Shown here: one piece after another, positions 34,950 to 48,519 of the stretch
How the letters are laid out: every line of letters begins with the position of its first letter
Numbering within the stretch: position 1 is the stretch's first letter
From: Channa striata
Lineage: Eukaryota > Chordata > Actinopteri > Anabantiformes > Channidae
Assembly: GCA_033026295.1 (NCBI GenBank)
Contig: CM065175.1
Span: 23,012,837 to 23,076,836, forward strand
Length of the DNA stretch: 64,000 nucleotides
Reading direction: 5' to 3'
Translations under genes and position numbers: made by a program
The notes under the pieces: generated by a model
The model's database searches: none
Told to the model about the DNA's origin: nothing
What the model saw: only the letters and a program-made list of their open reading frames with translations

Positions 34950-37900
34950 CTGAAACAGGAGGGGACAGAGGGCAGCGTTAAACGTGGAGAAAATGAGGCA
35001 ACTGAGAACATGTTAACATAACAACATGAGCAAAGACATATCGGGGCAACTTGTCAGAAACGGATCAGCGTTTCATGTTCCTAGGAAAGCAAGCGACTCA
35101 TCGTGCATCACTTTCACATCCTCCCGCTAGCAGCTGAAAATCAGCTCCGATCGATTCTGGCTAATGAAAGCTAATGTTAAAAACTTTAACATGGAAGATG
35201 CATCACACCGAAAGTAATTATCTACTTTTCTGACTTGCATACTCAAACCTCTTAATGTATAGTACTTAAACATCTGGCGTCAAATATATGAGGCCATTAA
35301 ACCATTAATCACAAGACAAGAGCTTCCCCAACCGGTTCCGTATCACTTAAGAAAAACGTTTTAGCATCTCATCTTTCCTTCTGCTTTATTATATGGTTTA
35401 ATACAACTTCTACATGCATGTAACAGCTTATCAAAGTTGCAATGCTTTACGCATGTTTTATGTAATTTATTTAGTTGTGACATTTGCAAAGCTCTGGGTG
35501 AAGAAGCCACAGTATGCCACATTTTCAGATATTGTTTTAGCACAGATATGCTGTGTGAGGTATCGTAGCTCTGACAGGGGCTGTCGAACCCTCCTGTAAC
35601 AGACTCACTGAAGAACGCTGGCAGCAGTGCACAAATACTGTGTCGCGTGTTTAAGTCTGAAAGTCTGGATTATGAGCACAAACATGATGATGGATGATGC
35701 ATGAGTTGCTGAATATTGTTTGTTGTACAGAGACGGTACCTGTCTGGGCTCATTGGTGCCCATGAAGAAGGAATGTCCCACGAGGCCTTCAGGTAGACCC
35801 CCGCTGCTGCAAGCGCCTGCGCCGCGGTCCGACGGCTGCCCACAGGAGTCGCAGATGACTGTGCGGCTCCGCAGGTTGTATTCATTGTCTCCACCGCTTG
35901 TGCTGTGAGCTCCCTGCAGGGGGCGACACACAACAGCGTTACCGCACACTGCTGCCTGACTGGGAGACGCAGTGAGAGCTGAGCTTTTCCTGTTGCATAA
36001 TGGATGATGTTTTTAGATTCGCTGGAATATTTAAGAGCAACAGAAGAGGAATTTACCATTTCATCATCATCTTCATCGTGGAATAGGGTGCGCGTCACCT
36101 TCCTCATCGCCATTTCCTGTTTGTGAAACATAATGTTAGGGAACTGCAGTAAAGAGATCCAGGAATGTGGATTTGAAAGGTAAGTGGAGACCGACCTCCC
36201 CGTGAGAACTGATGAGGCTGGTCTGTAGGAGGTCACCAGTGCCCCAGGTGTTCTGGGTCTTCCACAACAGGTCAGTGGGAGGGTTGTGGCTTCCACCGCT
36301 GGATGCAGCCCAGATCTGCAACAGATAAAGTACTTTTTTTAACTGCTAGGCTGCTACTGAAACACACAAACAAAGAAGGAATCAAAGACTCAAGAGACAG
36401 AGGACATTTATTTATGGCGGTTTCACAACAAAAAGCCTCAAAGTCCAACACACAAATTTCCGGGATCATTAGTAAAAACCTTTTCCTGCATTGTTCACGT
36501 TCATGTTTGCTCGTTCTCCTTCTAATTTGCATTTTGTTGGCACGTTACAAAGACTTCTGTATCCGGGCTAGAAATATGCAAATGAAAAAAGACCAGCTTC
36601 TATAGCTTACAGTCACTGTTGCTCCAGCTTTCAGGACGAACTTTGGGGGAAACTTGTAGACAATGGGGGCGGCGTTCCCACTCTGTCTCTTCACCTGCCA
36701 GTTGCCCAGTGGTTGATCCTACAGGAGAGGAGGAGGAAGAGAGAATTTAAAATGACTGCACCTCTACTATTAAAATATGACTATGACCAGGCAAATCATC
36801 CTGACAACACACACACACTCTCTAGAAATTGGGTCTTCGACTTACACAAATATTCTTACCACGACAACGTTAGGATTCCATTCTTGATTGTAGTACTTAA
36901 GTAAAATTTTGAAGTACTTGCACTTTACTTTAATTCCTGAACATTTATTTTACAGCTTTAGTCACTAAGTAATTTTTGCAGACACATAGTGAAGTGAAGT
37001 GCAGTAAACACATTCAGAGGCTAAAATCAGCCTGTGTGTGTGTCACAACACTGTCAGTAACACACAGGTGTGTCACAGCCTTTAAACACGATGTGTGTGC
37101 TTCAATTATTAAGAAATTACTTAAAGGTGACTTATCTGATTTAATCCAATTGTCGAGGACGTTGTGTTTTTTAAAAAAGCTCACAGGTGCATCATCCTTG
37201 TGAGTACAATCTTCTGTGAAACGATCATAAACCAGATTAAAAAGGTTTGAAATTCCATCTGGTGGACAAACTTATTTACCTCGTCAGCCTTGTTGCTGAG
37301 ACGCACGAACTTTCCCTCCAGGTCAACCTCGTCCACTGTGATGCGGCCGCTGGCCGAGGCGTGCTGGCTGATGCGCGTCTTGGTCACGGTGCCCCCGACC
37401 ATGCTGGAGGTCTCGCTGTCATTGTCATTGAGGCGGCGCTTCTTGGTGCTGCCTGTGCCGGAGGAGTTACGGCTGCTGGAGGCCGTGGCGGCGGCGGCAG
37501 AGGAGTGGAGCAGGCGGCTGGTGTGGCTGTGGCCTGAGCCCGAGGTCCGTGTCACTGTGACCTTGGTGGGTGGAGGGCTGGGTGACAGACGCAGCCTGGG
37601 GGGAGGGGGCATAGAGGATTTAGATCGTGGACGCAGACAAAGGGAAGGAGGGAGTGAAGCACAATGACCCAGACTCGCACTGTAAAACCAACCGCTGCAG
37701 ATGTAGCATCATTAGCATTAGCATTAGCATCCACCTTACGTGGAACCGGGGGGCCCGACCCTCCCAACACCCCCCTGACTTGTTCTGTTTTACAAACAAA
37801 TAGTCTCACCTCTCCTCCTCCCCCTCCAGCAGCTTCCTGTAAGCGTTAATCTCCATGTCCAGGGCCAGCTTGATGTCCAGCAGCTCCTGGTACTCATCCA

Positions 37901-40900
37901 GCTGCTGCTGCATCCGCGCTCGGATTTCAGCCATCTCCCGTTCTTTGTCCTCAAGCCGCCGCCTCGTCAGGTCACGCTCCCTCGACAGAGACTCCTCCAG
38001 CTCCCGCACCTTGGACTCGCTGAGCGACAGCTGATTCAGGGAGAACACACACGCGCGGGTTGGTCAGTTAAGACCGTCTAATTAGTCTGTACATGCGTTG
38101 TTAGTCTGTTTAATAAGTCCGATGAAGCTTAGTGCTACGTTAATCGATGTTGCTTCGAGGCAGTGATCAAACAGTCGAATCAGCGTATTGGACCGTTCAC
38201 GTCAATGCCGGTTAGGGACACAGCAGCATGTAAAACGAACCGCTGAGTGTCAAACTGTGAGTGTGTACCTGCTTCTGCAGCTGGGAGAGCTGGCCTGACA
38301 AGCCCTCCACTCGAATGCGAGTCTGCTGCAGCTCTTCGTGAGCGGCTCCCACCAAGTGGCTGTTCCTGTCAGCTGACTGACGGGCGTTCTCCAACTGGCA
38401 CAAAATAAAAAAATTAAATAAAAAAAGTGCTACAGTCAGTTCTCAGCAGCGGTTGTGCTGTTTCACAGAAAACAAGTCTTTGGCTTGTTACCTCCAATGA
38501 TCCTTCTTATTAAGCAAAGTAATTTAGAATTACTAATTCCCATTATAGATTTTCTCAAGGGGTCCAGTAAAAACACAGAGCAGCTCAGCCTCAGTTTCAT
38601 TTACAATTAAACTCCAATGACAGAAACTGCTGTTTTGTGTATCCACATTCCTCATTAAGATTCCCACAGGACAGTAGTTATGCCGATTAAATACATTTCC
38701 CTCCTGCATCTAGATAAAAGGCAAGAGTCAAGCTAAGGAAGGATTTTTAAACAGAGGTAAACTAACACATTGTGCAAAAAGGATAATAACCACATCACTG
38801 TGGACCATTTCAGAGCAAAGCAGCCGCACACTAAGCTGCTCTCTCCAGACGTACCTTGCAGTTGTAGGTCTTCTCCAGCTCCTCTTTGTAGAGGCGGACC
38901 TGGTCCTCGTGCTGAGCTCTCAGGTCAGACAGGGCCTCGGCCAGCTTGCTATCAAACTCCTTCTGCCGCCCGCTGTCAATTTCGACTATGCGAGACTCGT
39001 GCCGACGCTTGGACTCACGCAGCTCCTGAAGACACCAACAGAGACGGGAAGACTAACGTGTGATGCTACAAAAAAGACATTTGCCTCCTCCGACTGTGAC
39101 TTACTCAGCTATTTAGTACTTTATAGCATGTGAACTTTATTAAACTGCGTAAAATGAACGTGCATTGATTTTTGATTTGTTTTCTTTTAAGTACTATGTT
39201 GAAACCTGCTTTGGTCAATGAACTTAATTGCAATGATTAGTCAGTTGCAGAGCAGTAATTACTTGTTTAGAGGTACAAAGCCTCAGCAGAGAAATCTACG
39301 AGTCTTGTGACCTTTAAACAATCCTAATCATTGGGTTTAAATTTAGTTACCCGTTCAGTTCTAGACTTGTGATTTTTAACATAACTTTCTGGACAACGAT
39401 TAATATAATTTAAACTTCAGCGTTTAATAACAATAATAATACTACTTGAAATGTGAAAATAAACTTAAGATAAAATAAAAGAGACAGAGCAGAAGGGGGA
39501 ATGCAAAACCAAAAGTAGGTGGCTGGAAGTCAATCAATATCCTGTGTACAAGATGAAAAGTAGGACAGATCATTTAGACAGCTGAATAAAAATAGAAGGT
39601 TTAAGGTGAAGAGTGGGAACCTCGTTGTAGATGTTCTTCTGGAACTCCAGTTCCTCCTTCAGGGTCTGCAAGCGGTTCTCTGCATCCACTCTCCTCAGCA
39701 TCTCATCCTGCAGCTGCTTCTTGGCATCGGCCAAGTTGCCTTCCAGCTGGGAGGGAGGAAGGAGGAAGGAGGAAGGAGGGAGGGAGGAGGGACGGGATGG
39801 AGTGATACAAGACAAAAACCATCAAACACGGCTCCCCATGTGATCTGTGCAGTCAGATTGTTTCCAGAGAAAGCCTGACGTTCCCCAGTGTGGCCAGTGG
39901 GTGGAGCGAGACCACAACTGTACCTGCTGCAACGTTCATTGATAAAACCAGCAGCAGTTAACTGCAAACGTGCCTGTTTTACCGCTTTTGTCCTCATGCA
40001 TGTTCAAAGGTAAAACTTCTACTGAAGGCATGTCGCCAATCAGGTAATTAAACTCCGGAAACAAAGCACTTCAAACTTTAAGATTAAAATGAACAGGAAC
40101 ACAATCATCTTTGTCCATGTCAGCTGCAATAATTAACCTTTTACCTTGGCCAGCTGTGCCTTGAGATCCTTCACCTCGGCCTCCAGGGCTCGTTTCTCAC
40201 CCAGGGCGGTGGTGAGAGAAGCATCCTTAGAGTTGAGCAGGGCCTCCAGGTCCCGCAGCCTGGCCAGAGCTGCCTCCAGGTCAGATTCCTTCTTAGCGTT
40301 CCTGTTTAAGACATGAGCACGTGTGGAGGTTAGTTTGCTGCTTTTGAACAGGTTAGTCATCTGCTTTTCGCCCACATTAACAAGCTGTTACTGTAGAACT
40401 CGTGGAGCATGTTTGTTCATTTCGTCTTAAACTGCAGTGACAGGAGCTGCCATTGTACGGCACAGCGGGTGCAGCAGTTGTCCACGGCTGATGTGAACTG
40501 GACTCACACCAGCACAATAATGTACTGTCAATCGTTCCCTGTATTGAATAAGAGCCCATTAAGCTCCATCTCAAGGGAACCTGTGTTGAATTAAGAGAAT
40601 TCACGTTTGTTGCGCATGTGCTGGAACATGTGTGCTCCGCCTCTCCTCTAAAATCTCTGCAGGAACCAATTTAGAAAACTGGTCTAGGGGAAAAAACTTG
40701 GATCTGCCAGTGGAAAAACAATACATTCCCAGCAGAAGATGAAGACAGAGTGAGGGAGGGAAGGGTTTTCAGCAGTATAGGTTGTTCATGAACAGCCAAG
40801 GAGGAAATGGGCTCCCTGTTATTCTATTTGGCCCTGAAGGCTCGTCTTCATTGTCACTAATAATGGCCATCTGCCGGGGGAAATGGCTTCCAGGCTGCTC

Positions 40901-43378
40901 ACACAGACCTCACAGTCCTGCGGTCACTGGCAGCCAGTGGAAGCACGAGTGGGCAGAGTGAGCTACAGATACTCCAAGCGTGGCACAAACGTACAAGGAT
41001 CACGTCCATTCGCGGGCTGTGACTTCAACTGAACAAAGCTGTAATTTATTGGTTTATGATACAGCAATCAATATAAATTACTGCACGCAACAAACACACT
41101 AACACGTCTTTGAAGAGCATGAAAATGTGATTCTGCTCCCTGAAAAGAACTGGAACCAAAAGACTAGATAAAGCAGTGAGACAGCAGAAGTGCAGTACGG
41201 CTGCATGCTTAGAAAAAGGCAGAAAATGGAAAAAGCTGAAAATGAATTCCGTCTGCTTTACAGATGTACAATCAAGCTTAGAGAAGTTGAATGGGTAATT
41301 ATAGAAAAGGCCTCCCCAACTTCTCTTCCTCAGATTAAAAACACAGAGGGAAAAGGGAGTGAAGTGCACAGCTTTTAATGGGGCCAAGTCAAGCAAGCCT
41401 CCCGTTTGCTCACGCACACAAACACACAAGAAGGTTCGGACGTGTCACAAGAATCAGTTACACTATCAATGAACAGAGGTGTGTCAAATTATCATTAGAT
41501 GCTGCTCACTTATTCAGGAATAAGAGTCTCACTTTTGTGAAAGACATATTGCTGATTTTCTATTTTAGAGCTGTGCTGATTCAACGTTTGTTTCACTTTT
41601 GGAAGATGCAGTTTCACATATTTTACTCATTAAACACTCCAAAAAACAGTAAATATTGAACAGAAAAATAGATGCACGGATGGAATGTTATTCAGTGCAG
41701 GTGCACCTAACAAACTGGCGACTGTATTGTGGTGAAAAGTCAACGGTGACCTTCAGCAGAGTCCTTGGCAAAACTAAAAGGACAAGGCGTTGGGACCAGA
41801 TGTTCATACATTTCTCTATTTGCGGCAAAGCACCAATTCGGGCGAGTTAAAACTGTCTTCAGATGGTTGTAGAAGCTTTGGGCAAAGGGGAAATGACTGC
41901 ACTCCCAGCATAATTACTCTGTATGTTGCATTCGTAACATTAATGTGCTAAACGAATGCGGAGGAGAGGTGCTTTAAGGGTTTGTTGTAGTTTTACTTTG
42001 CTTACAATCCATCCAGGTGTGCGAGTGCACAGACGCACAAGTACTTGAGGCCTTGACTATAAATACCCAGAAAACACGGACGTGTCGACCCCCTCGTGAA
42101 ACACCTCGCAACATTCCCTGAATTCTTGAGCCTTCTACAGCTGCCCCGTTTGAACCTGTCAATCATCCATCAGCGTCAAGACGTTTACTCGACAGGAAGA
42201 TTAGGAACCGAGGTAAAATGATACGTTTGCCGCTTTAAATTATTACCTAATGATATTATCTCGCTGTGACTATTACAACGTAGCTCAATGACGTTTGGCT
42301 GGTCACGCTTCCTCAAGCTCGTCCCCGCTGCTTTTACAGCGGGACGTATTAAATTCACAACAATGCTGTTCATTAGCATATCAACCCCAAATCAGTCCAG
42401 ACAGGTCTGTGCCACAAGAGCGAAGCCGGCTTGTGAAGCGGGAACGCATTAGTGATGCAATGCACGCAAAGCTTTTTTCACATTTGCTTACAAATCAAGA
42501 TAAACATTGTCTAGACGGCAATTTTTTTTTTTCAATGAAACATTTTAACAGTCTGATTCTGCAGGCAGATGAATGCTCGAGTGCGAGTGTAGGTGGCTGC
42601 TGTGACGTTCATTAGCGCTAATGGCCCCAGTGGATCAGCTCCAGCAGTGAATTTATGGACAGAAGTGGCTGTGTTACACAGACACGCGGCTCGACGATTC
42701 TCTTCGTGCACAAATATGACGGAAGGACAGAGAGAGTATGTCACAGAGGAACATCACGCAGTTTAACAAGCTGATGAATGCTTTTAATAGAACTTCTTAC
42801 ACTACGTGACATTTGTTAGATGGAACAATTACCCTGCACAGGGAGTGGAGGCTGAGTCAGCTGGTGGCAGCTCTGACAGACTGAACTGTAGGCACAGTGG
42901 TGCCGTCAGCCGAACACCGCGCCGTGATCACAGCGAGCCGACGTTTCGCAGGTTTAAAGTTTAACGTTTGCTAATGAACGTTCGGCATAAACAACAGGTG
43001 AGGCAAAGTCCCGAGTATTTGGTCAAACCAAAGTTGGAGAAATCAACATTTTGATGCGACAGAGGCACTAGATGAAAAGCAAAGCGCTTAATAAAGTGAT
43101 GTTTTATTGTATTTCATGGAAATTGTAGAGATGTTCTGCTTACCCACGTGGAGCGGCTTTATTTCTACGACGCAGTTCAAACACAGCGGTGGCGAGCCGG
43201 AGATCTCGTAGGGAATCTGAAGATTACTTATTTGCACACAGTTTGCAAACACGTTCTGATTTGACAACACTTGTCCTTGCCAGGGGTGTTTTTTACCTTT
43301 GGTGCAAAGGTGTCAATAACTTCCAGTGTTACAGTCAACATTATTAGCAGGCAGCGGACGCAGTTTGACAGCAGGCTG

Positions 43379-43409
<31 letters not shown>

Positions 43410-46400
43410 TTCCACAAGACAAATGGTCAGAAAGGCCCACACTCCATGACAACACGCTGGCTAACAACCGAACCCCCCCTCCCGCCGTCATCGGGTGTGT
43501 GTGGCCTCTTTCATATGCTGCAGCAGATCCAATGTTTCAAACGCACCTCAGAATTGCTCTACAGCCGTGTCTGTGGGATCATATGTAAACCAGCTCAGAT
43601 AAGATTTCACCAGCACCTGCAGAGGAAGTCTGTGCGTGGATTGTGGGGAGTGACGTTCCACACAATGCAAAGATATTCAAAGCAACATCACCAGGATAGC
43701 TGCTTGACATTTAGCATATAATCGAGATTCGCGTTAATGTCGTAAATAGATATGATTATTAGTTTAGTTTATTTCCTGTACTGTTTGTACACTGTGCTGA
43801 CTTTATCAGGCTTTAGAGACAGAGGATGATGAGGGACGTAGCTGAGACAAGTCTTAAGTAGTAAGTTCATTTTTTTAATTAATTGAATTACTTGTGACAA
43901 TTTGTCATTGCTGTTACTCGTCTCATTTTCGGTTCTTGGAGAAACCGTTTATCCAATTGAATCCCTGGGTCCTGTACAGCAGCATTTGAACGCTGCAGCA
44001 CTTTGGGAACTGGATCAGAAGAACTCTAGCAAATCACAGATTCAGTTTGGAGGCTTCTGTGGAATCCAAATGGCATCAGGGGCTTTGAACCAGGTTGTCC
44101 AAAAATGTACAGTTGAGCGCAAAATCTTCTACTTTGAAAGAACAACAAAAAAAATTATTTTACTAAACCAATCTTTATAAACTCCCTGACCATTTTCTGT
44201 CACTTCTGATGATGAAGGAACATTTCTATTAGCTAGAATTAAATAGTATGTAAATGAAAAAAAACAACCATTTTATTTTATTTTTGCCATTTCAGTGACG
44301 TAAACCTTTTCGGTAACTGTGGGCACAATTAACTGGCCAGCCTGCAAACTAGCCCAATTTTTGGTCTTAAACATTTTGTGTGTTAAAATACATAAAATCT
44401 GACTTCATTTAGAGTATAGCTCCTGCCTGAGGTGGGTGCCCTGCAGGAACTGAGGAGGCCAGCATGAGCAAACGTGCAGCACACAGAGCAAATGACAAAG
44501 CACAGGCCAAAAACCTTGACCAAACGGGCAGTAGTTTACTGTAGATGTGAATGAGTATATAGATATTTGAATATGTTTATGACCTTATGCTTTTGTTAGG
44601 AACAAATACGTCAGAAGTAGCAGGATGTTACATATATATGGTCCTGCACACGAGTTCCAATACAGTGTAGTGTTTATGAAATACAGTACATGGTTTGAGT
44701 GAGATCATGGAGCCGGCGTTTCTTTCAGACTACCTGTTTATATAATCCAGTATGAACTGTGTAATTACAGAGCGGCCGCATAAATATCCTCTGACTTTCT
44801 GTTTACATTCTGTCCCACTGAAGCATAAGAGTCTCTCAGCTTGTGCTCGGAACATGTCATGTTATTTCTTTATACGAATCCAACTCTTAATATTTCCAAT
44901 ACAATGCACACTAAGCATATGGCATGAGCCTAATGACTGTGGCACTGAAAGAGGCCGAGAACCAACAGTGAGCAAACAAATACCGTTTTGGAAAAGTAGG
45001 TAAATACGATAATAATAAAAGCATGTTTGGTCAAGATAGAGGAAATTAGTTGCAAGTAAAATAAGGCAGCAAAGTTCTTTTCAAGCTTGCAAACTGAGAA
45101 AGTTATTCGTGTCAGAGTTACAGAGAATCACAATTTTAAGTTCGGCACCTAAAAAAAAAAGAATTAAGAGCACAAAGTGTAATATTGGTCAGATTTATTT
45201 TTAACTGTAAACTACTCTGCTTCTCTGTCATGTCGTCTTTCCTTCTACACATAAATATCTGCTCCGTGTGGAAAAAAAAAATCCAAAAGAGTGAAAAGTT
45301 TAATGTTTAGAATGTCAATTCAGCCATTTCGGCTGAAACATCAATGCTTTTTAAGCCATTAAAACACAGACCAAATAGGGCAAATGACGCATTTGAGGCA
45401 CAGAGACAAAATGGGAGCCAATGGACGGAGACAGTGTGAGATGGGGGAGCGGAGGGGAAGCTTGTGAGGGAGTGAGAAATGGAAATGTGAACAGGACGAG
45501 GAAAAAGAGAGGGGGGGAATAATAGAAATGAGAAATCTGAGGAGGAGGAGGAGGAATGTGTTGGCTCGGCTCCCGTCCTCCAGGATGACTCATAGCTATC
45601 TTTGTCCACCTCAGTAACGAGAAATGAACCCTGCCTCGTGAAGTGAAAGAGAGAGAAAAAAAGCCCACTCTCCCCCCTGTTTTGCTATGCCGTTGCCACG
45701 GCAACCAAGGCCTTGTCATCAGGCCTGCTAGTGTGCCATTTCCACCACGCTGTGGACGCGGTGGAATAAAAATAAGTAGACCTTTCTGTAGATTTTCAAC
45801 ATATCTCAAAACTGATTGGCCGTGCATTTTATGTGCTTTAGAAGCCGACTAACCTATAATTTCTACTAGATACGGCAGGCGAATAACAGCCACTCCGGCA
45901 CGGTACTTTATGTGACCTTGGCAAGGCCAATGCCAAGTAGTTCATCAGCTCTGCAAAGTGAAACATAACCTTCCCATTTGGAACATAAATTCAGTAACTT
46001 TAGAGCAGATTTGAAAGGACAGAACGCATCATTGGGCTCACCAATACTATAGATTACTAAAACAACCACAGCCGGTTCTGCACGAGTAAATCTGGGTCCG
46101 AAACTCCTTCCTTTACCGGACTTCCATACGTAAAACAGCCTGCTCGTCTGTCCTGTGCAGTAATGGAGCCGACTTTGCAAACCAAATCAATGCTTTCACT
46201 ACGATATTTAGCGTGCTGGAGTCTAAAAGTCTGTCCTGCAGCGCCAATGTCAGATTGTCCCTGATGATGTAGAGACGTAATCTTGACTTGATCTGATTTA
46301 CAAACGTCAGTTCATCCAGGTTAAAAAACAAAACAATCCCATTTTAGTGGAATCCAAACCTGAAGAATTTTATCTGTTCAGGTGTTCAGGTTGGGGAGGG

Positions 46401-46820
46401 TGAATGGAATTATATTAAATTATAATTATATTATTTTTTTGTTCAGCTGTGTTGGTAAACAGTGTCTCCTCTGACTGTCAAAGACCTTTTCATACCAATG
46501 AATGGAAAACCAGATGCTCTCTGATTAATACAAAGCAGCAAGAACAGTGTGTCTAAAAACAGATGCTCTTGGTGATTTCAAGAAAAAAAATGAATTAAAA
46601 TCACCTACATTTTTCTGAAATGGAAAGGTTAATCTCAGAAATAGAGATTTTCTAACACTGAGCAAAGTATGTTTTTGTGATTGATTTGTGGAAAAAAAAA
46701 GACAAAGCCAAAACTCCAAACCAGCCTTTTCTTTATTACATTCAAGTTTGACTAACCTACTCCTAGTTATGGGAGCTGCATGGAAAATCAACATAGCTGC
46801 GAGGGATAGATGCCTTCATG

Positions 46821-46857
<37 letters not shown>

Positions 46858-48460
46858 GGGAGCTGCAGTCTTGGTGTTTACAACAGACCTTCCCTGCAGC
46901 ACTTTGCACAGGGACACATCTGTTGAAGCTGTAGACAACCAAGGTTTTTTCCTGCCCGCATGTTTAAAAATCTGTGATTTTGTCTGGAGCTGCGATAGCT
47001 CCCAACAATAGAGCAGCTCCTGCACTTCCTGTAGTACTACACAAAGAATGTTTCACATGCAGAATACGTCTTCATATGGTATGTAACTATGTAAACATGC
47101 ACACACACCCCCTGTAGCAGACTTGTGTGGGCATGCTTGGGTGGGGTTTCCCTGATGACTCACAGCTCAAACGCAGAGGAGAAGAAAAAAAAAGGGGGTT
47201 CTCCGAAATTCCCCACAGATCGCCTGTTCCCTCTCCAATTATAGCCCACCTTTCCTCTTTCCATCCTCACTACATTTAATTCAAGAAGTGGCTTTATGCA
47301 GAGAACACTGGAGGGAAAAGGTGACTAAGAGGAAGGTTATTGAATAATGGGGTATTAATAAACAAACACAGGCACCCACAAATAGAGATGACGTAAACAC
47401 AACACTAAGGAGTATTAAAGAAAAACTACTTATCAATTAATGCAGCAATTTTTTTTTATTTAAAAAAATACATAACATATAATTAAATAATAGAATGGTT
47501 TAGTGCCATCATTCATTTACCTGCTCTAATAAGCAAACTTATCCAAACTTCGTTATGACAAATTTGCCAAACAAATCCATAATTTTATCAGTGTAAACTA
47601 TTTTATGACCCCAATAAAATATGAGAACGGCCAGCAGAGCAGAACATTTTAATCAAAATAAAAATTTAAACTAAAAAGTTAGGATTCTCTTTTTTTTTTG
47701 GTTTTCATGTAAACCAGTTAAAAATAAGATATTTGTTGTATTTGATATCATGGAATGAGTTGGTATTTAGTGCCTATTGAATAAACTTGCAAAAAATGTA
47801 AAATGCAAATGCAATAATTAACCAAATGACCAGTGCAGGAAAATGGATTTTGTTTTTTTGCATAAACAGATGTCAGTGTCCGCGGAGTCTCATGCAGTGG
47901 GTTTTCAAACACTGATGCACATTAAATCTTTTAAGTGTGCTCTGTCAAATGTGTTGTGCAACTCTCGCAAATACTACGCAGCAAAAGAAACATTACAAGC
48001 TGGCATACGGCAGTTTCCTGTGTCTCCTCTGGGATGAGAAACAATATCAGGGATTGAATGCTTGTATATGCGTGTGGGATGAATTACCAGAAACCGACAA
48101 CAGCACAGCCCTCGCCGAGGGCCACCTCTACACATCCACACGTGACAAATGGGAACAGAGAACTTGGTGTTTCCAGTCTAAAAGCTCAGCAAATGTCGAC
48201 CGTAACCAATTGATGTTTTTAGGGAGCCGACTTCCGAGGAGACGACTGCAGAGGGTGGGGGCAGAGAAGACGGGCAATGTTCTCCTGTGTCATGGTTTTG
48301 TTGAAGCTGTCACAAAAACAAACTCTGAATTATCGGGACTCACCTCGTCCCATTCATGCCTGCAAAAATTAGCATTTGTTAATAGCTGCTTAAATACGAC
48401 ATCAGTCAGCAAGGAAACAAAGGGAAAGGTGTCCCACCCGTTGGTAATGTCTGTTAAGAG

Positions 48461-48519
<59 letters not shown>

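Noticed and set aside
35670..36296. 208-codon minus-strand frame
   Set aside because: Only its EMAMRK...DDEM part is coding (lmna exon 10). The rest is intron and exon 11 in the wrong frame.
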